A program made the position numbers and the translations under genes. This document shows positions 16,052 through 24,595 of a stretch of 32,934 nt of DNA, piece by piece. How positions within the stretch are numbered: position 1 is the stretch's first letter; every line of letters starts with the position of its first letter. Source of the DNA: Rhizobiaceae bacterium (GTDB lineage Bacteria; Pseudomonadota; Alphaproteobacteria; Rhizobiales; Rhizobiaceae); NCBI GenBank assembly GCA_023953775.1, contig JAMLJD010000051.1, forward strand, positions 1-32,934, read 5' to 3'. Below the pieces are notes generated by a model that was not told the DNA's origin, did no database searches, and saw nothing but the letters and a program-made list of their open reading frames with translations.

Positions 16052-17125
16052 ATGAAACACTCGATCAGTGCATTGACCGCGTCCGCGGCAGTCGCGCTTG
16101 CCATGACCGGCAGCGTGCGGGCCGCTGAGTGGTATCCCTATCCGGTGGAAGTCTGGGACCCTCCCTTCGATATGGCGAGCCCGCGCACCTCCACGGATTA
16201 CACGCCGCTGGAAAAGGCGGAGAAGAAGTGGGACCTGTGCGTATCCTTTCCGCACATGAAGGACGCCTACTGGCTCGGTGTCGACTACGGCATCACCGAG
16301 GAGGCCAAGCGCCAGGGCGTCAAGGCCAACGTCGTCGAGGCCGGCGGCTACACCGAGCTCAACAACCAGATCTCGCAGATCGAGGACTGTGTTTCGGCCG
16401 GGGCGGACGCCGTCATCATCGGCGCGATTTCCTTCGACGGCCTGAACAATCTCGTCGCGGAACTCGCGGCCAAGAACATTCCGGTAATCGACGTCATCAA
16501 CGGCATGTCGTCGGACAAGCTTTCGGCCAAGTCGCTCGTCTCGTTCGGTGAGATGGGCGCCAAGGCCGGCGAGTATCTGGCGGGTCTGCATCCGGCCGGC
16601 GGTGAAGCGGCCAAGGTCGCCTGGTTCCCCGGGCCGGCGGGTGCCGGCTGGGTCGAGGCCGGCAACACCGGCTTCCAGGGCGCCGTCGACGGCAGTGCCA
16701 TCGAGCTGGTCGAGACCAAGTACGGCGATACCGGCAAGGAGGTCCAGGCCAAGCTCGTCGAGGATACGCTCGAGGCCTATCCCGATCTCGACTACATCGT
16801 CGGAACCGCGGTGACGGCCGAGGCGGCGGTGCCGATCCTGCGCTCGCGCGGGCTGACGGACCAGGTCAAGATCCTCTCCTACTACTACACGCCGGGCGTC
16901 GATCAGGGCATCTCGCGTGGCCAGATCCTCGCCGCACCGACGGATTCGACCGTCATCCAGGGCCGCATCGCGGTCGACCAGGCCGTGCGCATCCTGGAAG
17001 GCAAGGACTATCTGAAGCATGTCGGTCCGGCGCTCTACGTCGTGACGCAGGAAAATCACGGCGACTTCGATCCGTCCTCGACGCTGGCGCCGGACGGTTT
17101 CCGCCCGGTCTTCTCCGTCGAATAA
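16052..17125 (+). CDS. TorT-like periplasmic substrate-binding protein of an ABC importer
   Basis: A 357-residue periplasmic binding protein. A Sec signal peptide occupies residues 1-24, with a cleavage site after VRA. The mature protein starts AEWYPYPVEVWDPPFDM, a sequence resembling TorT, the TMAO-sensing partner of the TorS kinase. The body is a type I sugar-binding-protein fold (WDLCVSFPHMKDAYWLGVDY, then GADAVIIGAISFDG). GGAGG lies eight bases before the ATG. Because an RbsA-like ATPase and an RbsC-like permease follow directly, this protein almost certainly delivers a ligand to an importer rather than sensing TMAO, and no torS or torR is nearby. The ligand is probably the substrate of the downstream catabolic enzymes (inference). 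Confidence 0.9.
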   Translation: MKHSISALTASAAVALAMTGSVRAAEWYPYPVEVWDPPFDMASPRTSTDYTPLEKAEKKWDLCVSFPHMKDAYWLGVDYGITEEAKRQGVKANVVEAGGYTELNNQISQIEDCVSAGADAVIIGAISFDGLNNLVAELAAKNIPVIDVINGMSSDKLSAKSLVSFGEMGAKAGEYLAGLHPAGGEAAKVAWFPGPAGAGWVEAGNTGFQGAVDGSAIELVETKYGDTGKEVQAKLVEDTLEAYPDLDYIVGTAVTAEAAVPILRSRGLTDQVKILSYYYTPGVDQGISRGQILAAPTDSTVIQGRIAVDQAVRILEGKDYLKHVGPALYVVTQENHGDFDPSSTLAPDGFRPVFSVE

Positions 17126-17145
17126 CCGAAAGCGGCTGCCGGATC

Positions 17146-18696
17146 ATGTCCAACGAGCCCGCCAGCACGCAGGAAGGGATGCAGCCGCCGGCTGCATCCC
17201 CCCTGTTGCAGACCAAGGCCGTGACCAAGGAGTATCCCGGCGTCAGGGCGCTCGACGCCGTCGACTTCGATCTTCGGCCCGGCGAGGTGCATGTGCTGTT
17301 CGGCGAGAACGGTGCCGGCAAGTCGACGCTGATTTCGATCCTGGCCGGAGCCAACCAGCCGAGCGCCGGCCAGCTGTTCTTCCGCGGCGAGCCCATTGCC
17401 CTGCAATCGGTGCACGATGCCCGTGCCTACGGCATTTCGGCGGTGTTCCAGGAATTCTCCCTGATCCCGCAGATGACAGTCGAGGAAAACCTTTTTCTCG
17501 GCGCAGAACATACGCGCGGCGGCTTCGTCGACCGCTCCCGCATTCGCCGCGAGGCGCTCGAGATTCTGGGCGAGCTCGGTTTCGCGCTGAGGCCGGAGCA
17601 GCGCGTCGATCGCCTGACGCGTGCCGAACAGCAGATGGTCGAGATTGCCAAGGCGTTCCGGTCCGATCTCTCGGTGCTGATCCTGGACGAGCCGACCGCA
17701 TCGCTGACCAACCACGAAACCGACCATCTGTTCGACCTGATCGCGCAACTGACGAAGCGCGGCGTCGGCATTGTCTACATCACGCACCGCATGGCCGAGA
17801 TCCGCCGCATCGGCGATCGCATCACGGTTCTGCGCGACGGCCGCTACATCGATACGGTCGACGCCGCGACCACCTCCGAGGACGACCTCGTGCGTCTCAT
17901 GACGGGCAGGGTCGTCGGCGGCATCTTTCCGGCGCTCGATCTCGCCGAACCCGGTGCATCCGTTCTCGAAGTGCGCAACCTCACGACGCCGGACGAGACC
18001 GTCGTCGACGCGTCGGTCAACGTGCGCGCTGGCGAGATCGTCGGCATGGCGGGGCTCGTCGGCTCGGGCAAGTCCGAACTGATGCAGGCCTGTTTCGGCG
18101 CCGGGCCGGTCGCGTCGGGCACCGTCATGCTCAAGGGCCGAGACGTCACCGGCAACAATCCGCGCCGCAACATCCGCGCCGGATTTCTCTACCTGCCGGC
18201 CGACCGGCGCAACGAAGGCCTGATGATGATGCGCTCGGTGCGCGAGAACGTCGCGCTCGCCTCGCTCGACATCGCGCCCTTCTCCAACGGCATCGTCATG
18301 GATCGCGCGGGCGAGAGGCAGATGGTGGCAGCACTTGCCGGGCGTCTCAATCTGTCGCCGCCGCGCATCGAGCGTGCCGTCGATCATTTTTCGGGCGGCA
18401 ACCAGCAGAAGGCGATGCTCGCGCGCAGCCTGACGCGTCACTACGACCTCATCGTCTTCGACGAGCCGACGGTCGGCGTCGATGTCGGCACCCGAGCATC
18501 GATCTACGAATTCATCGTCGGGCTGGCGAGGGCGGGAACGGCGATCGTGCTGATCTCGTCCGATCTGCCCGAAATCCTTCACCTGACCACGCGCGCCTAC
18601 GTCTTCTATCGCGGCCGCGTGCAGGCCGAACTGCAGGCCGGCGACCTCACGGAGGAAAACGTGCTTGCCCATTTCTTCGAAAGAGAGGCCGCATGA
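17146..18696 (+). CDS. RbsA-like ABC transporter ATPase (two nucleotide-binding domains)
   Basis: A 516-residue fused double ATPase of the ribose/monosaccharide importer class (CUT2). Domain 1 has Walker A FGENGAGKST at about residues 52-61, a signature-like RAEQQMVEIAKA and Walker B VLILDEPTAS. Domain 2 has the degenerate P-loop GLVGSGKSEL, signature FSGGNQQKAML and VFDEPTVGVDVGT, as usual for RbsA/MglA. Both halves are complete. It overlaps the permease start by 4 bp (ATGA). CUT2 systems also carry non-sugar ligands such as autoinducer-2, so the substrate here could be the heterocycle or lactam degraded by the downstream enzymes; the name alone should not be read as sugar transport. Confidence 0.95.
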   Translation: MSNEPASTQEGMQPPAASPLLQTKAVTKEYPGVRALDAVDFDLRPGEVHVLFGENGAGKSTLISILAGANQPSAGQLFFRGEPIALQSVHDARAYGISAVFQEFSLIPQMTVEENLFLGAEHTRGGFVDRSRIRREALEILGELGFALRPEQRVDRLTRAEQQMVEIAKAFRSDLSVLILDEPTASLTNHETDHLFDLIAQLTKRGVGIVYITHRMAEIRRIGDRITVLRDGRYIDTVDAATTSEDDLVRLMTGRVVGGIFPALDLAEPGASVLEVRNLTTPDETVVDASVNVRAGEIVGMAGLVGSGKSELMQACFGAGPVASGTVMLKGRDVTGNNPRRNIRAGFLYLPADRRNEGLMMMRSVRENVALASLDIAPFSNGIVMDRAGERQMVAALAGRLNLSPPRIERAVDHFSGGNQQKAMLARSLTRHYDLIVFDEPTVGVDVGTRASIYEFIVGLARAGTAIVLISSDLPEILHLTTRAYVFYRGRVQAELQAGDLTEENVLAHFFEREAA

Positions 18697-19721
18697 TGTC
18701 CGGTAACACCGCAACCCGCCAGTCGCCGGGCGGCGCGGCCGATTTCGTCAAGCGGCTGTTCGTCAAGCTGGGGATCCTGCCGTTCCTGCTGGTGATCGCC
18801 GTCATCGTCTTCACGCTGATGTCGGACAACTTCCTGACGCCGCGCAACCTGATGAACGTGCTGCGCCAGTCGGTCTATCTGATGATCGTGTCGCTGGGGC
18901 AGATGATGGCGCTTCTGACCGGCGGCTTCGACCTGTCGGTGGGCACGATCCTCGCTTTGTCGTCGGTCGTCGGCGCGATGGCGATGGCCGCCTTCTACGC
19001 GGCGTTCCCTGACATGGCCGGCTTGGCGATCGCGCTCGGATGCCTGGCCGGCGTCGCGGCCGGCGTGTCGATCGGCGTCGTCAATGGGATCGGCGTCGCC
19101 TTCTTCAACGTCTCGCCCTTCATGATGACGCTCGGCATGGCGTCCGTCGGCTTCGGCATCGCGCTCTTTCTGACCGGCGGCGTCCCGGTCTACGGCATGC
19201 CGGTCGCGTTCGGCGATACGTTCGGCTTCGGCATGCTGTTCGGCATCCCGGCACCGATCTACGTCGCCGCGATCCTGGTGCTGGCGCTCTACGCGTTCCT
19301 CTACTGGACGCCGCAGGGGCGCTATTTCTACGCCGTCGGCGGCAATCTGAAGGCAGCGTCCCTTTCCGGCATCAACACCACCGGCACGCTGTTCTACACC
19401 TACGTGTTGTGTGCCCTGTTTGCCGCGATCGCCGGCATGCTTCTTACCGCCCGCCTCGACACCGGCGAGGCCAATATCGGCGCTTCGATGCCGCTTGAAT
19501 CGATTGCCGCCTGCGTGATTGCCGGCGTCAGCCTGCGCGGCGGGGTCGGGCGGCTCGAGAACGTCGTGCTGGGCGCGCTGTTCATCGGCCTCGTCCAGAA
19601 CGGCATGAACCTGGCGCGCATCGAATCCTACCTGCAGACCGTGGTGCTCGGCGCACTCCTGATCCTCGCCGTGATCGCGGACCAGATCCGTCTGCGTTAC
19701 GTCGCATCGCTCAAAGACTGA
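18693..19721 (+). CDS. RbsC-like ABC transporter permease
   Basis: A 342-residue inner-membrane permease of the CUT2/branched-chain superfamily with about eight to ten hydrophobic segments. Recognisable features are NFLTPRNLMNVLRQSVYLMI, the GGFDLSVGTILALSSVVGAM loop and the cytoplasmic coupling segment RYFYAVGGNLKAASLSGINT. The ATG at 18693 overlaps the ATPase stop; a second ATG at 18696 is possible. With the two preceding genes it forms a complete three-component importer in which the permease probably homodimerises. It ends 14 bp before pxpA, indicating one transcript for transport and catabolism. Confidence 0.95.
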   Translation: MMSGNTATRQSPGGAADFVKRLFVKLGILPFLLVIAVIVFTLMSDNFLTPRNLMNVLRQSVYLMIVSLGQMMALLTGGFDLSVGTILALSSVVGAMAMAAFYAAFPDMAGLAIALGCLAGVAAGVSIGVVNGIGVAFFNVSPFMMTLGMASVGFGIALFLTGGVPVYGMPVAFGDTFGFGMLFGIPAPIYVAAILVLALYAFLYWTPQGRYFYAVGGNLKAASLSGINTTGTLFYTYVLCALFAAIAGMLLTARLDTGEANIGASMPLESIAACVIAGVSLRGGVGRLENVVLGALFIGLVQNGMNLARIESYLQTVVLGALLILAVIADQIRLRYVASLKD

Positions 19722-19735
19722 GGAGAGGGAATTTC

Positions 19736-20464
19736 ATGCCTGTGGAAATCAATTGCGACATGGGTGAGAGCTTCGGGCTCTACAAGATGGGCGATGACGA
19801 GGGGATCATGCCGTTCATCTCGCAGGCCAATGTTGCCTGCGGCTTTCATGGCTCGGACCCGAACCACATGCGCCATACGGTGGACCTGGCCAAGCGGCAC
19901 GGCGTCAAGGTCGGCGCGCATGTCTCGCTTCCCGATCTTCCCGGCTTCGGCCGCCGCGAGATGAAGATCGACCGCGAGGAGATGGCGAACATCATCATCT
20001 ACCAGGTCGGTGCGTTGAAGGGCTTCCTCGACGTCGCCGGCATGCCGCTCGCGCATCTGAAGCCGCACGGCGCGCTCTACGGCATGGCAGCGCGAATGGA
20101 GCACATCGCCCATGCGGTCGCCGACGCTGCCGAAGTCTACGGCGTGCCGGTGCTCGGCCTCGTCGATACGCTGCACGAGAAGATCTACGGCGAGCGCGGC
20201 GTCGGATTCCAGGCCGAGTTCTTCGCCGACCTTGAGTATGACGATGACGGCACTCTGATCATCACCCGCCAGCATGCCGCCGTGGCGCCCGCATTCGCGG
20301 CCGAGCGTGCCGTTGCGGCGGTGCGCGACGGCACGATTGCCTCGATCAACGGCAAGCCGGTGTCGGTCCGCGCCGAAACGATCTGTATTCATTCCGATAC
20401 ACCGAACGCCGTCGACATTGCGCGAGCCGTGCACAAGGCGGTCGGCGAACTTGAAGCCGCCTGA
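19736..20464 (+). CDS. pxpA: LamB/YcsF family protein, 5-oxoprolinase subunit A-like
   Basis: A 242-residue PxpA homologue. PxpA, PxpB and PxpC together form the prokaryotic ATP-dependent 5-oxoprolinase that opens the lactam ring of 5-oxoproline to glutamate. Family motifs are visible: INCDMGESFG (5-14), ANVACGFHGSDP (31-42), KVGAHVSLPDLPGFGRR (58-74), LKPHGALYG (108-116), and IHSDTP near residue 220. Several positions depart from what I recall of standard PxpA, for example AHVSLPD where GAHPSYPD-like sequence is usual, and FFADLEYDDDGTLI in place of the FADR(A/R)Y segment. This fits a divergent subfamily. A GGAGAGGGA ribosome-binding region precedes the ATG. Substrate is inferred to be a lactam. 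Confidence 0.92.
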   Translation: MPVEINCDMGESFGLYKMGDDEGIMPFISQANVACGFHGSDPNHMRHTVDLAKRHGVKVGAHVSLPDLPGFGRREMKIDREEMANIIIYQVGALKGFLDVAGMPLAHLKPHGALYGMAARMEHIAHAVADAAEVYGVPVLGLVDTLHEKIYGERGVGFQAEFFADLEYDDDGTLIITRQHAAVAPAFAAERAVAAVRDGTIASINGKPVSVRAETICIHSDTPNAVDIARAVHKAVGELEAA

Positions 20465-20497
20465 GGCGGCGGCACCACAACGAAGGAGACACACCCG

Positions 20498-20737
20498 ATG
20501 GCGAAGCATGAGGTCAAATCCCCGATCCCGGGAACCTTCTACCGCAAGCCCGCTCCCGACCAGCCGGCGTTCAGGGAGGTCGGCGATACCGTGTCCAGGG
20601 GCGACACGATCGGCCTCGTCGAGGTGATGAAGACCTTCCACGAGATCAAGGCCGATGCGGACGGAACGATCTCCGGCTTCCCGATCGGGGATTCCGAGCC
20701 GGTCATGGCCGGTCAGACGATCGCCGAGCTGGACTGA
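20498..20737 (+). CDS. accB: Stand-alone biotin carboxyl carrier protein
   Basis: A 79-residue single biotinyl domain. The biotinylated lysine is K45 in [10 protein letters not shown], in place of the EAMKM motif of fatty-acid-synthesis AccB; the flanking beta strands ([11 protein letters not shown], then [20 protein letters not shown]) complete the domain. It lacks the Ala/Pro-rich N-terminal linker of housekeeping AccB, so it is a minimal carrier dedicated to this operon. Its partner is the biotin carboxylase encoded 8 bp downstream, and the acceptor is probably the PxpB/PxpC pair, PxpC being homologous to the carboxyltransferase region of urea carboxylase. The housekeeping acetyl-CoA carboxylase function is unlikely here. 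Confidence 0.92.
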   Translation: MAKHEVKSPIPGTFYRKPAPDQPAFREVGDTVSRGDTIGLVEVMKTFHEIKADADGTISGFPIGDSEPVMAGQTIAELD

Positions 20738-20745
20738 GGACGACC

Positions 20746-22145
20746 GTGGACAAGGGCACTATCGAGAAACTGCTGATCGCCAACCGCGGCGAGATCGCCG
20801 TGCGCATCATCCGCGCTGCGCGTGATCTCGGCATACGGACGGTTCAGGTATACAGCGATGCCGACAAGGACAGCCGCGCCGTGCGCATGGCGGACGAGGC
20901 CGTCAACATCGGTCCGCCGCAGGCTGCGAAACTTATCTCGACGTCGGCGCGATCCCGAAGGCGGCCGCGGAAACCGGCGCCGACGCGATCCACCCCGGAT
21001 ACGGCTTCCTGGCCGAGAATGCGGCGTTTGCCGACGCGGTTGCCGATGCCGGGCTGATCTTCGTCGGACCGAGCGGCGATACCATCCGCCTGATGGGCGA
21101 CAAGGCGGCCGCGCGCGCCGAGGCCAAGAAGGCCGGCGTACCGACGGTTCCCGGCAGCGACGGTGTCGTCGAGGACATGGAAGCCGCCGCGCGCCTCGCG
21201 GCCGATATCGGCTTCCCGGTGATGATCAAGGCTGCGGCGGGCGGCGGCGGACGCGGCATCCGCATCGCCCACGACGCCGAGGAGTTCCGCGCGCTCGCGC
21301 CGCAGGCCTCGTCGGAGGCAAAAGCCGCCTTCGGTGACGGCGGCATCTATGTCGAGAAGGTCATCGAGCGCGCGCGCCACATCGAGGTGCAGGTGCTCGG
21401 CGACGGCGAGGACGCGGTCCATTTCTTCGAGCGTGAATGCTCGCTCCAGCGCCGCCGCCAGAAGGTCTGGGAAGAAGCGCCCTCCGCGGTCTTGAAGGAG
21501 GATGTGCGCCATGAGCTGTGCCGCTCGGCCGTCGCGCTGGCCAGGGCGGTCAGGTACAAGGGCGCCGGCACGATCGAATACCTCTACGACGACGTCACCG
21601 GTGCGTTCTACTTCATCGAGATGAACACCCGCATCCAGGTCGAGCACCCGGTCACCGAGATGATCTGCGGCGCCGACCTCGTCGCCGAGATGATCGCCAT
21701 TGCCGGCGGCGGAAGGCTGCGCGCCGGCCAGGACGCGATCAGCCGGGCGGGCCATGCCATCGAGGTCCGACTGAACGCAGAGGACCCTGCCAACAACTTC
21801 ATGCCGTTCCCGGGCATCGTCGGCGAATTGCTGGCGCCTGACGGGCCGGGCGTCCGGTTCGATCACATGCTCTATCCGGGCTATGCCGTGCCGCCATTCT
21901 ACGATTCCCTCCTCGGCAAGCTGATCGTCTGGGCGGAAGACCGCGACATGGCGATGATGCGCCTCAAGCGCGCGCTGGGGGAGCTTCGTATCGAGGGGCT
22001 GCCGACAACGGCGCCCCTGTTCGAAGCACTTCTCGAGAGCGACGACGTCCGCGCCAGTGCGGTTCACACCCGCTGGCTGGAGCCGTGGCTCGAAGACAAT
22101 CTCGATCTCATCAGGCAGAAGAAGGAGGCTCATGGACATGGGTAG
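20746..22145 (+). pseudogene. accC: Biotin carboxylase subunit, interrupted by a one-base frameshift
   Basis: The two fragments together encode a full biotin carboxylase of about 466 residues, but they are in different frames. The first (GTG 20746, GAGGA just upstream) reads [20 protein letters not shown] through GPPQAAK. After the lysine codon at 20929-20931 the family sequence [18 protein letters not shown] and [13 protein letters not shown] continues only if one base is re-read, and it then runs open to 22145. The downstream part is complete: ATP-grasp loop KAAAGGGGRGIR, ECSLQRRRQKVWEEAPS, and EMNTRIQVEHPVTE. The lesion equals one missing base near 20929-20934. Everything around it is well conserved with no second lesion, so this is either a very recent mutation or a sequencing or assembly error. 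If translated, it carboxylates the carrier encoded just upstream using ATP and bicarbonate. Confidence 0.9.
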
Positions 22146-23013
22146 CCGGTATACATTCGGAGGCGACGAGCACATCTTCGTCGAAGTCGACGAGGCGATG
22201 TCGCTGGAAGCGTTCTTCGTCAGCCTGTCGATGACGAACGCGGTGCGTGACGCCGGCATCAAGGGCGTCACCGAGATCTGTCCGGCCAACGCCTCGTTCC
22301 AGATCAAGTTCGATCCCGACGTGATCCATCCCGACGACATGATGGCGGAGCTGAAGCGACTGGAGGAAACGGCGGAGAGCGCCGAGCCGGTGCTCGATAC
22401 GCGCATCATCGAGATTCCGGTCTACTACCAGGATCCGTGGACCCACGAGACGCTGATGCGCTTCCGCGAGCGCCACCAGGATCCCAACGCGACCGATATC
22501 GAATACGCCGCCTCCATCAACGGCTATGACAGCGTCGACAAGTTCATCGAGGCGCATTCGGGCGCACCGTGGTTCGTCTCGATGGTCGGCTTCGTGTCCG
22601 GCCTGCCGTTCCTCTATCAGATGGTCGACCGGCCGCGGCAGATCGAGGTGCCGAAATATCTGCGTCCGCGCACCGACACGCCGCGCCTCACGGTCGGCTA
22701 CGGCGGCTGCTTCTCGTGCATCTACTCGGTGCGCGGCGCCGGCGGCTACCAGATGTTCGGCATCACGCCGATGCCGATCTACGATCCGGAGCAGAAGGTC
22801 TCCTACCTTCAGGACTTCATGGTCTTCTTCAAGCCGGGCGACATCGTCAAATGGAAGCCGATCGACCGCGAGGAATACGACGCCGCGGTCGCCGAGGTTC
22901 AGGCGGGCACGTTCGCGCCGCGCATCAGGAACGTCCGTTTCTCGCTCGACGAGTACAACGCCGATATCGACGGCACCAACGCCAAGCTGATGGAGGCCCT
23001 CAATGCCGGTTAA
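22138..23013 (+). CDS. pxpB: 5-oxoprolinase subunit B-like (KipI/allophanate hydrolase subunit 1 family)
   Basis: A 291-residue PxpB/KipI homologue. Family landmarks are the GDEHIFVEVDEAMSLEAFF opening, the pair VGFVSGLPFL and the GAGGYQMFGITP segment that correspond to GFxPGFPYL and SPGGWQLIGRTP of standard KipI. The protein is about 60-70 residues longer than typical KipI, with an insert-like region around residues 90-150 (EIPVYYQDPWTHETLMRFRE and beyond), and the two signature motifs are altered. AGGAGG at 22123-22128 is spaced nine bases from the ATG at 22138, chosen as start; ATG 22132 is an alternative. It overlaps the accC end by 8 bp and pxpC by 11 bp, implying tight coupling. It forms a complex with PxpC; the divergence suggests a non-standard lactam or amide substrate. 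Confidence 0.9.
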   Translation: MGSRYTFGGDEHIFVEVDEAMSLEAFFVSLSMTNAVRDAGIKGVTEICPANASFQIKFDPDVIHPDDMMAELKRLEETAESAEPVLDTRIIEIPVYYQDPWTHETLMRFRERHQDPNATDIEYAASINGYDSVDKFIEAHSGAPWFVSMVGFVSGLPFLYQMVDRPRQIEVPKYLRPRTDTPRLTVGYGGCFSCIYSVRGAGGYQMFGITPMPIYDPEQKVSYLQDFMVFFKPGDIVKWKPIDREEYDAAVAEVQAGTFAPRIRNVRFSLDEYNADIDGTNAKLMEALNAG

Positions 23014-23977
23014 TGTCATCTCGGCGGGCATCGCCACCACGATTCAGGATATGGGCCGCCCGGGCTACTATCACCTCGGTATTCCCATGGGCGGCGCGAT
23101 GGACCGGCTGGCCCTGCGGGCGGCCAATCTCCTGGTCGGCAACGACGAGGAAGCGGCGGGGCTGGAATCCGTCTTCGTCGGGCCGGAACTTGAATTCACC
23201 GAGGACGCCATGGTTGCCGTCTGCGGCGCGGAGCTGCCGCCCAAGGTCAATGGCGAGCCGCGCGCGACCTGGACCGCTTTCCCGGTCAAGGCGGGGCAGG
23301 TGCTCTCCTTCGATTTCCTCAAGGGCGGAGCGCGCGCCTACATCGCCATCTCCGGCGGCATCAACACGCCGGCCAAACTCGGCAGCCGCTCCACCTACGC
23401 TATCGGCGCGCTCGGCGGTATCGACGGTCGCGCGGTACAGCCCGGCGACACGCTGCCGCTCGGCAAGGGGGCGAAGCCGCGCAGCGAAGGCCTGAGCGTG
23501 CCGCAGAAGCTGCGCCGCGGTCCGGGCAGCCCGGCGGAGCTGCGCGTCCTGCCCGGTCTCTACTGGCATCGCGTCACCGAACAGGCCCAGAAGGACTTCT
23601 TCGACGACACCTGGAAGGTCGCGAACGAGGCCGACCGCATGGGCTACCGCTTCCAGGGCGGGCGCAAGCTCGAATTCGTCGAGCGCGAGCAGCCCTTCGG
23701 CGCCGGAGCAGATCCCTCCAACATCACCGACGCCTGCTATCCCTACGGGTCCGTGCAGGTGCCGAGCGGCACCGAGCCGATCGTGCTGCATCGCGACGCG
23801 GTCTCGGGCGGTGGCTATTTCATGATCGGCACGGTGATTTCCGCCGACATGGACCTGATCGGCCAGTTGCAGCCGCACACGCCGACCCGTTTCGTCAAGG
23901 TCGACATGGAGACGGCGCTGGCCGCGCGCCGCGACCAGGCCGGCACGATGAACGCCATTCGCGAAGCTCTTTCCTGA
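23003..23977 (+). CDS. pxpC: 5-oxoprolinase subunit C-like (KipA/biotin-dependent carboxyltransferase family)
   Basis: A 324-residue PxpC/KipA homologue. The N-terminal signature ISAGIATTIQDMGRPGYYHLG, then GGAMDRLALRAANLLVGN, is standard, as are the middle GGINTPAKLGSRSTY and the C-terminal NEADRMGYRFQGG. The family is homologous to the second half of the carboxyltransferase region of urea carboxylase, which fits the biotin carrier and biotin carboxylase encoded just upstream. Together PxpB and PxpC would form the catalytic heteromer, with PxpA completing the ring opening. The ATG at 23003 lies inside the pxpB end. No residue changes obviously disabling activity were noticed. Confidence 0.94.
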   Translation: MPVNVISAGIATTIQDMGRPGYYHLGIPMGGAMDRLALRAANLLVGNDEEAAGLESVFVGPELEFTEDAMVAVCGAELPPKVNGEPRATWTAFPVKAGQVLSFDFLKGGARAYIAISGGINTPAKLGSRSTYAIGALGGIDGRAVQPGDTLPLGKGAKPRSEGLSVPQKLRRGPGSPAELRVLPGLYWHRVTEQAQKDFFDDTWKVANEADRMGYRFQGGRKLEFVEREQPFGAGADPSNITDACYPYGSVQVPSGTEPIVLHRDAVSGGGYFMIGTVISADMDLIGQLQPHTPTRFVKVDMETALAARRDQAGTMNAIREALS

Positions 23978-23997
23978 TCCTGAAAGGACACCTCCCG

Positions 23998-24588
23998 ATG
24001 ACCACCCTCGCCACCGCGCATCCGACCCTCCTGAACGCCGTTCTCGGCGGCCGGCAGAGCGCAGTTCGGTCCTTTCTGGTCGCCGTCGCCGGCACGGCGC
24101 TTCTTTGGGCTTCCGCCAAGGTGCAGATCCCCTTCTTCCCCGTGCCGATGACCATGCAGACCTTCGTGGTCCTGTTTCTCGGATTTGCGCTCGGCTCGCG
24201 GCTCGGCGCCGCGACCGTGCTGCTCTATCTCGTCGAGGGCGCGCTCGGCCTTCCGGTCTTTGCCGGAACGCCGGAGAAGGGCATCGGGCTTGCATATATG
24301 GCCGGGCCGACGGGCGGCTTTCTCGCCGGCTTCGTCGTCGCTGCCTATGTTACCGGCTGGCTTGCCGAAAGGGGCTTCGACCGCCGCCTCGTCACCGCGG
24401 CGCTTGCATCGCTCGCCGGTCTCGTTCCGATCTACGCGCTCGGGCTCGCCTGGCTTGGCGCGGTAATCGGCTGGGACAAGCCGGTGCTGGAATTTGGCCT
24501 CTATCCGTTCCTTCCGGCCGAAGCGCTCAAGCTCGCTTTGCTGGCGGCGGTGCTGCCGCTTGCCTGGCGCGGCCTGTCGAAGCGCTGA
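23998..24588 (+). CDS. bioY: BioY biotin transporter (S component)
   Basis: A 196-residue integral membrane protein with six hydrophobic segments. BioY signatures are present: AKVQIPFFPVPMTMQTFVVL, then LPVFAGTPEKGIGLAYMAGP and GGFLAGFVVAAYVTGWLAER. BioY binds biotin as the substrate component of ECF transporters and can work with or without BioM/BioN, neither of which is nearby. GGA eight or more bases upstream serves as a weak ribosome-binding site. Its location directly after the carrier, carboxylase and PxpBC genes suggests that it supplies the biotin needed by this operon's carrier protein, an argument that the pathway truly uses biotin. Confidence 0.95.
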   Translation: MTTLATAHPTLLNAVLGGRQSAVRSFLVAVAGTALLWASAKVQIPFFPVPMTMQTFVVLFLGFALGSRLGAATVLLYLVEGALGLPVFAGTPEKGIGLAYMAGPTGGFLAGFVVAAYVTGWLAERGFDRRLVTAALASLAGLVPIYALGLAWLGAVIGWDKPVLEFGLYPFLPAEALKLALLAAVLPLAWRGLSKR

Positions 24589-24595
24589 CACCGTC

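Noticed and set aside
15914..18714. Long minus-strand frames opposite the binding protein and ABC ATPase
   Set aside because: Shadows of confidently assigned genes; no ribosome-binding site or recognisable motif.
20926..20937. Programmed -1 frameshifting in accC
   Set aside because: GCGAAAC is not a canonical X XXY YYZ slippery heptamer and no obvious downstream stem was seen; mutation or sequencing error is simpler.
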